Of a stretch of DNA of 64,000 nt, positions 53,116-62,140 are shown one piece after another. Under the pieces are notes generated by a model. That model did no database searches and was not told where the DNA came from. It worked only from the letters and a program-made list of their open reading frames with translations. The position numbers and the translations under genes are program-made. The stretch comes from Mycobacterium sp. MBM (GTDB lineage: Bacteria; Actinomycetota; Actinomycetes; Mycobacteriales; Mycobacteriaceae), in contig JAKJHY010000008.1 of assembly GCA_021648845.1 (NCBI GenBank), forward strand, positions 62,001-126,000, read 5' to 3'. Position 1 is the stretch's first letter; every line of letters starts with the position of its first letter.

Positions 53116-54045
53116 ATGTTCTCGCTGGCCCGGCTGTCCTGCTTCATCGCCGTCGCCGAGGAACTGCATTTCGGCCGCGCGGCCGAGCGACTGCACATGA
53201 CCCAGCCGCCGCTGAGCCGTCAGATCCAGCAGCTGGAGACCGAACTCGGCGTCCAGCTCATCGACCGCACCACCCGCTCGGTCACTCTGACCCCGGCCGG
53301 GCTGGCTTTCCTGCCCGATGCGCGGCGCATCGTGGCATTGGCCGAGAGTGCGGCGCTCACCGTGCGGCGGGTACCCGCGGGTGATCTGGGCACGGTGGTG
53401 GTCGGGTTCACCGCAGCCTCCGCGCACGCGGTGTTACCTCGTCTGCTCGAGCAGACCCGCAACACCCTCCCCGATGTGAAACTCGAACTGCGCGAGATGG
53501 TTTCATCGGTGCAGATCGAGGCCCTGATGAGCGGGGAGATCGATCTGGGCATGGCGCGCCCACCGCTGAAGCGACCTGGGGTGGTGTCCCGTCCACTGCT
53601 GCACGAACAGTTGGTGGCGGCCCTGCCCGCCGGGCACCCGTTGACCGGTCAGGCCCGCCAGCTGACCCTCAACGATCTCGACGGCCAGGACTTCGTGATG
53701 TATTCGCCGGTGCAGGCGCGCTATTTCAACGAATTGTTGATCAGCACATTCACAATTGCCGGGGCGACCCCGCGTTATGTCCAGTTCGTCACCCAGGTCC
53801 ACACCATGTTGGTCCTGGTACGTTCCGGTATCGGGATTGCGCTGGTGCCGGCTTCGGCGGCCACGCTGCACCCCGAGGGCGTGGTGTTCCGTTCGATCGG
53901 TGCGTTTCGGGAGCGCCCGGTCGAACTCGACGCGTGCTGGCGCGGTGACAGCACCAACCCGGCGCTGTTGCGATTGCTGCGCGATGTGCTGCCGGCCCGC
54001 GAATGGACCACCGACGATTTGGTCGACGAGGTGATCGGCTCCTAG
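53116..54045 (+). CDS. LysR-family transcription regulator
   Basis: A 309-residue LTTR. The HTH is RLHMTQPPLSRQIQQLETELGVQLIDR. The substrate-binding domain starts near GTVVVGFTAASAHAVLPRLL, and BenM/CatR-like features are seen in LALVPASAATLHPEGV. GAGGAG lies before the ATG at 53116. It is 54 bp downstream of the oxygenase gene in the same direction. The target is unknown. It shares CTAG with the stop of the convergent small secreted-protein gene. Confidence 0.93.
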   Translation: MFSLARLSCFIAVAEELHFGRAAERLHMTQPPLSRQIQQLETELGVQLIDRTTRSVTLTPAGLAFLPDARRIVALAESAALTVRRVPAGDLGTVVVGFTAASAHAVLPRLLEQTRNTLPDVKLELREMVSSVQIEALMSGEIDLGMARPPLKRPGVVSRPLLHEQLVAALPAGHPLTGQARQLTLNDLDGQDFVMYSPVQARYFNELLISTFTIAGATPRYVQFVTQVHTMLVLVRSGIGIALVPASAATLHPEGVVFRSIGAFRERPVELDACWRGDSTNPALLRLLRDVLPAREWTTDDLVDEVIGS

Positions 54046-54455
54046 TGCCGCAGTGACCCCGGCGGCATGTCCACTCCGATCTCATCGCAGATCGGGCCGA
54101 TGATGATGAGCGAGCCGCGGGGACTGCAGAACGGTGTGCCCGGTGGTAGCGGCTGCGGGGCGGGTGGGGTGAGTTCCGGGGGTGTGATGTCGGCCGAGAT
54201 AAAGCTGTCGGCCGCGGTCCCGTCCGGGTACACCATCCGGACGTTGCCCTGCCCGAACGGCACCGTGAAGTAGGTGTGACACACGCTCATGTCCCAGCGG
54301 ATCTCCTGGAACGGCAGTGCCTGTCCCGGACACCACTGGGTGGTCGGCGCGGTGTACGGCCCGGCGGCCGCGATGCCGGCGCCCACGCCGAGCCCGGCCG
54401 CACCCAACGCGGCGGTCACCACGGCCGTCTTGGTCAATCGCCTGACCGCGCTCAT
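54042..54455 (-). CDS. Small secreted mycobacterial protein
   Basis: A 137-residue protein with a typical Sec signal peptide (MSAVRRLTKTAVVTAALGAA... ending near AAAGP). The mature part has cysteines (WCPGQ, VCHTYF, FCSPRG, ICDEI) likely forming two disulfides, and a Pro-rich stretch PPELTPPAPQPLPPG. It resembles the many small exported mycobacterial proteins of unknown role. GAAGGGA precedes the ATG at 54455. Confidence 0.82.
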   Translation of the reverse strand: MSAVRRLTKTAVVTAALGAAGLGVGAGIAAAGPYTAPTTQWCPGQALPFQEIRWDMSVCHTYFTVPFGQGNVRMVYPDGTAADSFISADITPPELTPPAPQPLPPGTPFCSPRGSLIIIGPICDEIGVDMPPGSLRH

Positions 54456-54559
54456 CTGTCCGATCCCTTCGCTGGGCAGTGCCCAGGTGGGCTTGCCGAT
54501 GAAGGGAATTACAGCGCACGACGCACGGCTACCAATCCCAAAAACGCGAAGCGGGCGGT

Positions 54560-55528
54560 CTAGACGCGTGCCCCGGGCTGCAGCACCGGGGTGACAAGCC
54601 GGCCGCTGGTCAGGAACTCATCGAGGTTGCGCAGCGTGAGGTCCTCCATCGCCGCCCGGGTCTGCACGGTTCCGCTGCCGACATGCGGGAGCAGCACCAC
54701 GTTGTCCATCGCGAGCAACGCAGCGGGCACATGGGGCTCATCGGCGAACACGTCGAGCCCGGCACCGGCCAATTTGCCGTCACGTAGCGCCGCCACCAGG
54801 GCGTCCTCGTCGACGACGCTGCGGCGGGCGATGTTGATCAGGTAGCCCTCGGCGCCGAGCGCGTCGAGCACCGCGGCGTCGACGAGCTTGCTCGTGGCGT
54901 TGCCGCCGGCGGCGGCGATGACCAGTACGTCGACACGGTGTGCGAGTTCGACCGGTGAGCCCACGTAGGTATACGCAGAGGTGGTGACCTCGCGGCGGTT
55001 GTGGTAGCTGATGGTGCACCCGAATGCACTGAGCCGCTTGGCGATTGCGCCACCGATGCGGCCCAGTCCGATGATGCCGACCCGGGTGTTGCTCACCTGC
55101 CGGGTGAGCGGGTAGTTGCCGCCGGCGGGCCAACGGCCGGCGCGCACGTAGCGGTCGGCTGCGGAGAACTGGCGCATGGTGTCGATCAACAGGCCTACCG
55201 CGGTATCGGCGACGCAGTCGGTCAGGACGTCGGGGGTGTTACTCACCCCGACGCCCCGAGCTTCGGCGGCCTCCACATCGGTGGTGTCGTAGCCGACGCC
55301 GAAGTTCACCACCGCACCGAGGCGGGGCAACTCGGCCATCAGCGCCGCGTCGACGCCGGTACGGCCGGAGGTGACGACGGCGGTGATCTCGGTGCCGGGA
55401 CCGGCGAGGAAATCCGCACGCGCAGCAGCGCCATCGGGAAGGATCTGCGCGCCGTAGCGCGTCCGCAGGGTCTCGGCGAGGGACGGTTTGAGTGGGCCGA
55501 CCTGCAGGACGTTTGCTGAATTGGGCAT
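54560..55528 (-). CDS. D-isomer-specific 2-hydroxyacid dehydrogenase (glyoxylate/hydroxypyruvate reductase type)
   Basis: A 322-residue NAD(P)-dependent dehydrogenase. The Rossmann motif is GIIGLGRIGGAIAKRL. The catalytic Arg is in NIARRSVVDEDAL, the Glu in DVFADEPHVP and the His in LLPHVGSGT. Likely substrates are glyoxylate, hydroxypyruvate or tartronate-type hydroxyacids, which would fit sugar-acid metabolism. The ATG at 55528 has GAAGGAGC 4 nt upstream, better than in-frame starts further up. It is divergent from the ABC importer operon. Confidence 0.88.
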   Translation of the reverse strand: MPNSANVLQVGPLKPSLAETLRTRYGAQILPDGAAARADFLAGPGTEITAVVTSGRTGVDAALMAELPRLGAVVNFGVGYDTTDVEAAEARGVGVSNTPDVLTDCVADTAVGLLIDTMRQFSAADRYVRAGRWPAGGNYPLTRQVSNTRVGIIGLGRIGGAIAKRLSAFGCTISYHNRREVTTSAYTYVGSPVELAHRVDVLVIAAAGGNATSKLVDAAVLDALGAEGYLINIARRSVVDEDALVAALRDGKLAGAGLDVFADEPHVPAALLAMDNVVLLPHVGSGTVQTRAAMEDLTLRNLDEFLTSGRLVTPVLQPGARV

Positions 55529-55758
55529 GACTGCTCCTTCGCTGCTCACTACGTACGGTATTGAGACCTGCGGATACCTGTCCAACACGGAAATAGCATG
55601 GGTTAATGCAGAAACCGCATGGCTGGGCATTTAAACGCCGTCTGTGGGTATCAAATGCTGCGGGGGAAGGATAAAGCCGCAGCTCAGCGCCCTTTGGTGC
55701 GATCCGGGTCAGGCGCTGCTCACGCGCCCAGAACCCGTCTGCGGCCCATTTCGACCGG

Positions 55759-55788
55759 TTGACGCTGTTCGCCGGCCACTCCTACGGT
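55759..55788 (+). promoter_or_regulatory. Promoter of the ABC importer operon
   Basis: TTGACG (55759-55764), 18-nt spacer and TACGGT (55783-55788). Start near 55795, giving an 85-nt leader. Confidence 0.6.
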
Positions 55789-55803
55789 GTGGCTACCGTC
55801 ACA
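55788..55803. promoter_or_regulatory. Candidate CRP operator at the transcription start of the ABC importer operon
   Basis: TGTGG-CTACCG-TCACA, 9 of 10 consensus positions. Centred on the predicted +1. Confidence 0.45.
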
Positions 55804-55806
55804 GCC

Positions 55807-55828
55807 GATGTCCACATACGTAGACATC
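55807..55828. promoter_or_regulatory. Palindromic operator candidate
   Basis: GATGTC-N10-GACATC, with further symmetry inside. It lies just downstream of the predicted start and could bind a GntR- or IclR-type repressor. Confidence 0.45.
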
Positions 55829-55879
55829 ACTGGCGATGACCGCAGGAAGTACAGCCCACATCCTGAACTGGAGGTCCCG

Positions 55880-57439
55880 ATGGCCGCGACAGTGCCATGG
55901 CGCCGACTGCTCACCCTCACCGGCGCAGCCGTGCTGGCAGCAGGGTGCAGCGTCGCCAATACCGGCGGTGGTGGGTATGACCCCGACACCCTGCGCATCG
56001 TGCTTCCACAGGAGCCACCCACACTGGAGCCGTGCGAGGGCTCGCTGACCTCCACCGGCATCGTGACCCGCTCCAACATCACCGAGCCGCTGGCCGAGCG
56101 CGATTCCAACACCGGCGACCTGCTGCCGCTGCTGGCCACCGGGTGGGAGCAGACGTCTGCCAACGAGTGGACCTTCACGCTGCGCGACGGCGTGACCTTT
56201 TCCAACGGTGCACCGTTCACCTCCGCGGATGCCGCGTTCTCGATCGACCGTGCCGTCAACTCCGACCTGCAGTGCAACGTCGACGGCTACGTCTTCGGTG
56301 ACCAGGTGCTGGCGCTGCAGACGCCCGACGAGCACACCGTCGTCGTCGGCACCACCGAACCGGATCCCATTTTGCCGCTGCGTATCTCATTCATCGAGAT
56401 GGTTCCGCGCACCACCAGCATGACCGAGAAGGTCCGTGAACCCATCGGCACCGGGCCATACACGATCGAGCGCTGGGATTACGGCCAGAAGCTCACCCTG
56501 GCGCGCAACCCCACCTATTGGGGAACGCCACCGGCGTTCGCGCGCGCCGAATACAAATGGCGCAGCGAGGGAAGTGTGCGCGCGGCGATGCTCACCAACG
56601 ACGAGGTGGACATCGCAGTCGGTCTGGGCCCCGAAGATGGAGCCGGAGATCTCGGTGTGCCGTTCCAGAACAACGAGACCACCGCGCTGCGCATCACCGG
56701 AACCGAAGCGCCGCTGGATGACATGCGGGTTCGGCAGGCCATCAACTATTCGGTCAATCGCACCGGCATCGTGAAGGCGTTGTTCCGCGGCCTCGGCGAG
56801 CCTGCGGCGCAGTTGATCCCGGAAGGGGTGGTCGGTTTCAACTCCGACCTGCAGCTGTGGCCGCACGACCCGGAAAAGGCCCGCCGGCTCGTCGACGAGG
56901 CGCGGGCCGACGGCGTGCCGGTGGATCGTCAGATCCGGTTGATCGGTCGCAACAGTCAGTTCCCCGGAGTCACCGAGACGGTCGAGGTGATCCAGAGCGA
57001 GCTGGCCGATGCCGGTCTCAACGTCAAGATCGAGATGATGGACACCGCAGCCCAATTGGAGTACCAGCTGCAGCCCTTCCCGGCCAATGCCGGACCATTC
57101 CTGGCATTGATCCAGCACGGTAACCAGGCCGGCGACGCCGCCTTCTCCGTCGACCAGTACATGCGCTCGGACGGTGCCCAGAGTGCCTTCGGTACGTCAG
57201 CTTTCGATGAGCAGATCGCCGCGGCCGGTCGGCTCACCGGGAAGCAGCGCCAACAGGCCTACGCCCAGATCTTTGCCGACGAACCGGAGAAGATCCTGCA
57301 GTTCGCCTATATCGCACACATGCGGGGCATCCTCGGCAAGTCCCCACGCGTCGACTATGTGCCGAACCCGGCGACCGGCGACGAGATGCTGCTGGCCACG
57401 ATGACGCCGACCTCGCCCGATCGCACCGATCAGTCCTGA
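55880..57439 (+). CDS. Solute-binding lipoprotein of a Dpp/Opp-type ABC importer
   Basis: A 519-residue SBP of family 5. The lipoprotein signal is MAATVPWRRLLTLTGAAVLA followed by AGC (lipobox LAAGC). The family signature region is seen as LAERDSNTGDLLPLLATGW and FTLRDGVTFSNGAPFTSAD. ATG at 55880 with GGAGG upstream. First gene of a seven-step cluster. Family 5 SBPs bind peptides but also oligosaccharides and opines. The context of aldarate catabolism suggests a sugar-acid conjugate. Confidence 0.9.
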   Translation: MAATVPWRRLLTLTGAAVLAAGCSVANTGGGGYDPDTLRIVLPQEPPTLEPCEGSLTSTGIVTRSNITEPLAERDSNTGDLLPLLATGWEQTSANEWTFTLRDGVTFSNGAPFTSADAAFSIDRAVNSDLQCNVDGYVFGDQVLALQTPDEHTVVVGTTEPDPILPLRISFIEMVPRTTSMTEKVREPIGTGPYTIERWDYGQKLTLARNPTYWGTPPAFARAEYKWRSEGSVRAAMLTNDEVDIAVGLGPEDGAGDLGVPFQNNETTALRITGTEAPLDDMRVRQAINYSVNRTGIVKALFRGLGEPAAQLIPEGVVGFNSDLQLWPHDPEKARRLVDEARADGVPVDRQIRLIGRNSQFPGVTETVEVIQSELADAGLNVKIEMMDTAAQLEYQLQPFPANAGPFLALIQHGNQAGDAAFSVDQYMRSDGAQSAFGTSAFDEQIAAAGRLTGKQRQQAYAQIFADEPEKILQFAYIAHMRGILGKSPRVDYVPNPATGDEMLLATMTPTSPDRTDQS

Positions 57440-57473
57440 CAGTCAACATCCTCTCCTGAAGGGTCCCGCCCCT

Positions 57474-58403
57474 ATGTTCTCCTTCGTTCGACGCCGGATG
57501 TACACCAGCGCACTACCGTTGGTCATCGTGCTGCTCGGGGTGTTTCTCCTGGCCAGGCTCACCGGTGACCCCACCAACCTCTATCTGCCCGAGTCCGCGA
57601 CACCCGATCAGCGCCAGGCCTTCGCCGACGCCAACGGCTTCAACGACCCGCTGATCACCCAACTCTTCGACTACTTCAAGGGCATCATCCACCTCGACTT
57701 CGGCACCTCGCTGCGCACCGGAGAATCCGCCTCCGAGATGGCGTTGCGGGCCTTTCCGGCCACCCTGCAGCTGGCCTTCGTCACCATGCTGCTCGCCATC
57801 ATCGGCGCCGTGGTCATCGGCTGCTGGGCGGCCTACCGGCCCAACTCGCTGGCCGACCGCTTCTCCAGCCTGCTGTCGATGACCGCGGCATCGATCCCGG
57901 ACTTCTGGTTCGCCATCACCGGCGTCTGGCTGTTCTCGGTGCTGATGGGCTGGCTGCCCACCTCCGGTACCGACGCCGGCATGCTGTCCTGGATCCTGCC
58001 GATCGCCACCTTGATGATCCGCCCGCTCGGCGTGCTCACCCAGGTGGTGCGTGGCGCCATGGTCTCGGCGCTGTCGGCGCCCTATGTCCGGCTGGCACGC
58101 AGCAAGGGCGCCAGTGATTTTCGTGTGGTCACCCACCATGCGCTGCGCAATGCCGCCGCGCCCGCGCTCACCGTGGCGGGCGACCTGGCCGTCGGCCTGA
58201 TCAACGGGGCGGTGGTGGTGGAGGCCATCTTCGGCTGGCCCGGTATCGGCAAACTGATGATCGACGCCATTCTGCAACGCGATTTCGCGGTGCTGCAGGC
58301 GGCGGTGCTGCTCACCGCCGTCAGCATCTTCATCCTCAACATCGCCATCGACGCCTGCTACGCGCTGCTCGACGCGCGCGTTCGTGAACCCGCAAAGGTC
58401 TGA
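57474..58403 (+). CDS. DppB-type ABC permease
   Basis: A 309-residue inner-membrane permease with six membrane segments, the N-terminal VRRRMYTSALPLVIVLLGVFLLARL and the EAA loop region YVRLARSKGASDFRVVTHHALRNAAAP. It begins 34 nt after the SBP stop and pairs with the DppC-type permease that follows. Confidence 0.92.
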   Translation: MFSFVRRRMYTSALPLVIVLLGVFLLARLTGDPTNLYLPESATPDQRQAFADANGFNDPLITQLFDYFKGIIHLDFGTSLRTGESASEMALRAFPATLQLAFVTMLLAIIGAVVIGCWAAYRPNSLADRFSSLLSMTAASIPDFWFAITGVWLFSVLMGWLPTSGTDAGMLSWILPIATLMIRPLGVLTQVVRGAMVSALSAPYVRLARSKGASDFRVVTHHALRNAAAPALTVAGDLAVGLINGAVVVEAIFGWPGIGKLMIDAILQRDFAVLQAAVLLTAVSIFILNIAIDACYALLDARVREPAKV

Positions 58404-58405
58404 TC

Positions 58406-59386
58406 ATGACGCAAATCGATCTGGTACCGGTCAAGCCCACCACCGCCATCGTCGGGGAGCCGGCATCCCGCAAGACTTCCGACCGCTCGGTGTGGTTCCG
58501 GATGCTGGTCAACGACCGTGTGGCGGCCGTCGCGGCGACCGTACTGGGCCTCGTCGCGTTGACCGCGCTGTTCGGTCCGATGCTGGTCGGCGATCTGGCC
58601 ACCGACATCGACCTGGACAACTCCAACCAGGCGCCGTTCACCCTCGCCCACGGCTGGGCCAACGTGCTGGGCACCGACCCGCTGGGCCGCAGCATGCTGG
58701 CCCGCCTGGTCGTCGCCTGCCAGACCACGCTGTCGGTGGCGATTCCCGCCGTGGTGATCTCAGCCGTCGTCGGGTCCGTCATCGGCATGTGGGCCGGTTA
58801 CTACCGCGGTTGGCGGGAAACCGTTGCCATGCGGATCGCCGACGTCATCATGAGCTTCCCGTCGCTGCTGCTCGCGGTGGTCGTGCTCTATGTGTTCTCC
58901 CCGAGTGCGGCGAATATCGTTGCCGTGCTGGCACTCACCCGAATCCCCGTGTACCTGCGCACCGCCCGCGCCGAGTCGGCCGAGTTGTCCACCCGGGTCT
59001 TCGTCGACGCCGCCCGCACCTTCGGCGCCAGCGGCGCCTCGATCATCACCAGGCACGTGGTGCCGATCGTGCTGCCGACGCTGTTGACGGTCGCCACCCT
59101 GGATTTCTGCTACGTGATGCTGGCCGAGAGCTCACTGAGCTTCCTGGGCATCGGCATCCAGCCGCCCGATATCAGCTGGGGCCTGATGGTCGCCCAGGGC
59201 CGCACCTACCTGCACACCGCGTGGTGGCTGTCCTTCCTGCCTGGCCTGGCCATCGTCATCACCACGGTGTCGGCCACCATCCTGGCGGCCTGGGCACGTA
59301 TCGCCACCGATCCCGCCCAGCGGTGGCGGCTCACTGTTCCGCAGAAGCGACTGTCCCGCTTCACCAAGACCGGAAAGGCGCTCTAG
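58406..59386 (+). CDS. DppC-type ABC permease
   Basis: A 326-residue partner permease. After an N-terminal cytoplasmic part come a membrane helix (VAAVAATVLGLVALTALFGP), the GTDPLGRSMLARL motif typical of DppC/OppC, and the EAA loop FVDAARTFGASGASIITRHVVP. It starts 2 nt after the previous stop. Confidence 0.92.
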   Translation: MTQIDLVPVKPTTAIVGEPASRKTSDRSVWFRMLVNDRVAAVAATVLGLVALTALFGPMLVGDLATDIDLDNSNQAPFTLAHGWANVLGTDPLGRSMLARLVVACQTTLSVAIPAVVISAVVGSVIGMWAGYYRGWRETVAMRIADVIMSFPSLLLAVVVLYVFSPSAANIVAVLALTRIPVYLRTARAESAELSTRVFVDAARTFGASGASIITRHVVPIVLPTLLTVATLDFCYVMLAESSLSFLGIGIQPPDISWGLMVAQGRTYLHTAWWLSFLPGLAIVITTVSATILAAWARIATDPAQRWRLTVPQKRLSRFTKTGKAL

Positions 59387-59389
59387 AAC

Positions 59390-60409
59390 ATGACTGCTGT
59401 AGCCGAACACCCGCCGATGGATCAGACCGACGCCGACCCGGCACTGCGGGTCGACGGACTCACCGTCGACATCCGCACCATCACCGGCACCGTCCGTGCC
59501 GTCGACCACGTGACCTTCGCCGCCCGCAGCGGCGAGACGCTGGCGCTGCTGGGGGAATCCGGCTGCGGAAAGTCGATGACCGCCACCGCGCTGGTCGGCC
59601 TGTTGGAGCCGGTCGCCCAGGTGGTCGACGGATCGGCCACCATGGCCGGTGTCGACCTGATGGCCGTCGATCGCACGAAGCGCCGCGAGATGGCCGGCCC
59701 GGAACTGGCCATCGTCTTTCAGGACGCGCTCACCGCGCTCAACCCCCTCTACACCGTCGGGACCCAGCTGGCCGAACCATTCCGTATCCACCACGGTATG
59801 AAGGCCAAAGAGGCCAAACGCCGGGCCATCGAACTCATGGCACGCGTGGGCATCCCACAGCCCGAAGAACGGATGAAGGCCTACCCGCATCAGTTCTCCG
59901 GCGGTATGCGGCAGCGTCTGCTCATCGCGATGGCGGTCGCGCTCAACCCCAAGGTGTTGATCGCCGACGAGCCCACGACCGCACTGGACGTCACGGTGCA
60001 GGCGCAGATCATGGCGTTGCTGAAGAGCCTGCGCACCGAATACGACATGGCCGTGGTACTGATCACCCACGATCTCGCGCTGGTCGCCGAGGAGGCCGAC
60101 CGGGTTGCGGTGATGTACGCCGGCAGCATCGTCGAAACTGGCTCGGTAGCAGAGGTTTTCGGCGACCCGAAGCACCCCTATACCAAGGGTCTGCTGGACT
60201 CGGTGCCCGTCGACGCCGAACGTGGCGCCGAGTTGAAATCCATCGGCGGGTCGCCGCCGGACCTGCATTCGATCCCGGCCGGCTGCGTCTACCAGGACCG
60301 CTGCCCGCTGGTCCGCGACATCTGCCGCAGCACCCGCCCGGGCCTGCAGGACGTCGGCAGCCGGCGCAAGTCCGCGTGCCATTTCCCCGGGGAGGTTTCC
60401 AATGCCTGA
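59390..60409 (+). CDS. DppD-type ABC ATPase
   Basis: A 339-residue ATPase. Walker A GESGCGKSMTA, signature FSGGMRQRL, Walker B VLIADEPTTALDV and the H-loop ITHDL are all intact. The C-terminal oligopeptide-transporter extension has four cysteines (CVYQDRCPLVRDIC...C), likely a 4Fe-4S-type site as in DppD/F proteins. It overlaps the second ATPase gene by 8 nt. Confidence 0.93.
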   Translation: MTAVAEHPPMDQTDADPALRVDGLTVDIRTITGTVRAVDHVTFAARSGETLALLGESGCGKSMTATALVGLLEPVAQVVDGSATMAGVDLMAVDRTKRREMAGPELAIVFQDALTALNPLYTVGTQLAEPFRIHHGMKAKEAKRRAIELMARVGIPQPEERMKAYPHQFSGGMRQRLLIAMAVALNPKVLIADEPTTALDVTVQAQIMALLKSLRTEYDMAVVLITHDLALVAEEADRVAVMYAGSIVETGSVAEVFGDPKHPYTKGLLDSVPVDAERGAELKSIGGSPPDLHSIPAGCVYQDRCPLVRDICRSTRPGLQDVGSRRKSACHFPGEVSNA

Positions 60410-61412
60410 GACCAACGACGCAGACCAGGTGCTGTCGGTTCGCGACCTGACCAAATCTTTCCGGGTGTCCGGCGGCAAGACGCTGCGCGCCCTGGACGGA
60501 ATCAACCTCGACCTGGCCCGCGGTGAGACATTGGGCCTGGTCGGTGAATCCGGTTGCGGCAAGTCCACACTGGCGCGCACGCTGATGATGCTGGAACGCC
60601 CGGACTCCGGGTCGGTCAGCTTCGACGGTATCGATCCGTTCGGGCTGAAGGGCAAGGACCTGCTCAGGTTCCGCCGCCGCGTGCAGATGGTGTTCCAGGA
60701 CCCCTACGCCTCGCTGAACTCCCGGATGACCGCGGCCGAGATCATCTCCGAGCCGTGGCGCACCCACAAGACGCTGTACACGTCGCGGGCGGACCGCGAT
60801 ATGCGGGTTCGCGGCCTGCTGGACCTGGTCGGCCTGGGCGCCAAGGCCTTCGGCAAGTACCCGCAGGAATTCTCCGGTGGCCAGCGCCAGCGCATCGGCA
60901 TCGCGCGGGCGCTGGCGCTGGACCCCGAGGTCATCATCTGCGACGAACCGGTGTCCGCACTCGACCTGTCGGTGCAGGCGCAGGTGCTCAACCTGCTCAA
61001 CGATCTGCAGCAGGAACTGCAGATCTCGTACGTCTTCATCTCGCACGACCTGTCGGTGGTGCGCCATGTCGCCGACCGGGTGGCCGTTATGTATCTCGGA
61101 CGGATCATCGAGAACGGGCCGACGGAAGCCGTTTTCGACCGAGCGTCGCATCACTACACTGCGGCGCTCATGTCGGCGGCCCCGAAACTGCGTGACACCC
61201 AACGCGGTGAGCGCATCCTGCTCACCGGTGAGGTGCCCTCGCCGCTGAACCCGCCGTCGGGCTGCCGGTTCCGCACCCGCTGCGCGGCCGCCACCGATAT
61301 CTGCGCCGAGCAGCGTCCGCCGCGGTCCCTGGACGTGCTGGCACCCGGCCACGCCGCCGAGTGCCACCACCCCCGGATCGACGAGCAGCAGCCGGCGCTG
61401 TCCCACGCGTGA
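60402..61412 (+). CDS. DppF-type ABC ATPase
   Basis: A 336-residue ATPase. Walker A GESGCGKSTLA, signature FSGGQRQRI, Walker B VIICDEPVSALDL and H-loop SHDLS. The Cys-rich C-terminal extension is GCRFRTRCAAATDIC. Its stop overlaps the TSUP permease GTG (GTGA). Confidence 0.93.
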   Translation: MPETNDADQVLSVRDLTKSFRVSGGKTLRALDGINLDLARGETLGLVGESGCGKSTLARTLMMLERPDSGSVSFDGIDPFGLKGKDLLRFRRRVQMVFQDPYASLNSRMTAAEIISEPWRTHKTLYTSRADRDMRVRGLLDLVGLGAKAFGKYPQEFSGGQRQRIGIARALALDPEVIICDEPVSALDLSVQAQVLNLLNDLQQELQISYVFISHDLSVVRHVADRVAVMYLGRIIENGPTEAVFDRASHHYTAALMSAAPKLRDTQRGERILLTGEVPSPLNPPSGCRFRTRCAAATDICAEQRPPRSLDVLAPGHAAECHHPRIDEQQPALSHA

Positions 61413-62140
61413 ATGAGCTGGGCGGCATGGGGATCGCGGTCATCGGGGTGGCGGTCCTGTTCGCGTCCTGCCTGCAGGGTTCCATCGGGTTCGGCATGGG
61501 CATGCTCGCCGCACCCGTGGTCGCCGTGGTGGACCCCGGCCTCGTGCCGGGCACCCTGATCATGCTCGCGACCCTGCTCACCCTGATGGTGGTCATCAAG
61601 GAGCGCACCGCGATCGACGTGGCAGGCGCCGGGTGGGCACTGCTGGGGCGGGTGCCGGGGACCGTCGCCGGGGCACTGCTGCTTGCCGCGATCCCCGAAC
61701 ACGTACTGGCGATCCTGATCGCGGTGGTGGTGCTCGGCGGTGTGGTGGTGACCGGTTTGGGCTGGGTGCCGGTGCCACGGCGGCGCAATCTGATGCTGGC
61801 CGGGGCGACCTCGGGAGTGCTGGGCACCGCGACGTCCATCGGCGGTCCGCCGATGGCGCTGGTCTGGCAGCGCAGCGCGGGCCCGCAGCTGCGGGCCACC
61901 ATGAGCAGCTTCTTCCTGATCGGCTCACTGATGTCGATCGCCATGCTCACCCTCACCGGTGCCGTGGACCGGCACACCGTGGCCATGTTCGGTGTGCTGA
62001 TGCCGGCTGCGGTGCTGGGTTATGTCCTGTCCCGCTACATGAATCGGATACTCAACCCGGCGCGTCAGCGGTGGACGGCGATCACCGTCTCACTGATCGG
62101 GGCGGTGGTTCTCATCATCCAACAGACGGGTCTGCTATGA
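61409..62140 (+). CDS. TauE/SafE (TSUP) family permease
   Basis: A 243-residue membrane protein with eight hydrophobic segments. It shows the LQGSIGFGMGMLAAPVVA motif and the second repeat MLAGATSGVLGTATSIGGPPMAL, both hallmarks of TSUP. Members move small organic acids and sulfur compounds, and direction is often unclear. The GTG overlaps the ATPase stop, and its stop overlaps the IclR gene (ATGA), so the transporter and regulator genes form one unit. Confidence 0.87.
   Translation: MNELGGMGIAVIGVAVLFASCLQGSIGFGMGMLAAPVVAVVDPGLVPGTLIMLATLLTLMVVIKERTAIDVAGAGWALLGRVPGTVAGALLLAAIPEHVLAILIAVVVLGGVVVTGLGWVPVPRRRNLMLAGATSGVLGTATSIGGPPMALVWQRSAGPQLRATMSSFFLIGSLMSIAMLTLTGAVDRHTVAMFGVLMPAAVLGYVLSRYMNRILNPARQRWTAITVSLIGAVVLIIQQTGLL

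Larger units (their letters stand above)
55529..55879. other. Divergent regulatory region of the hydroxyacid dehydrogenase and ABC importer
   Basis: 351 bp without a gene. It holds the promoter at 55759-55788, a CRP-like site (55788-55803), a second palindrome (55807-55828) and a GGAGG ribosome binding site at about 55870. The left half is AT-richer, with no clear motif. Confidence 0.6.

Noticed and set aside
58384..60450. 688-codon open frame on the plus strand and 507-codon frame on the minus strand (59132-60655)
   Set aside because: Out of frame with DppC/DppD/DppF genes that have complete motifs; composition is Arg/Pro/His-rich.
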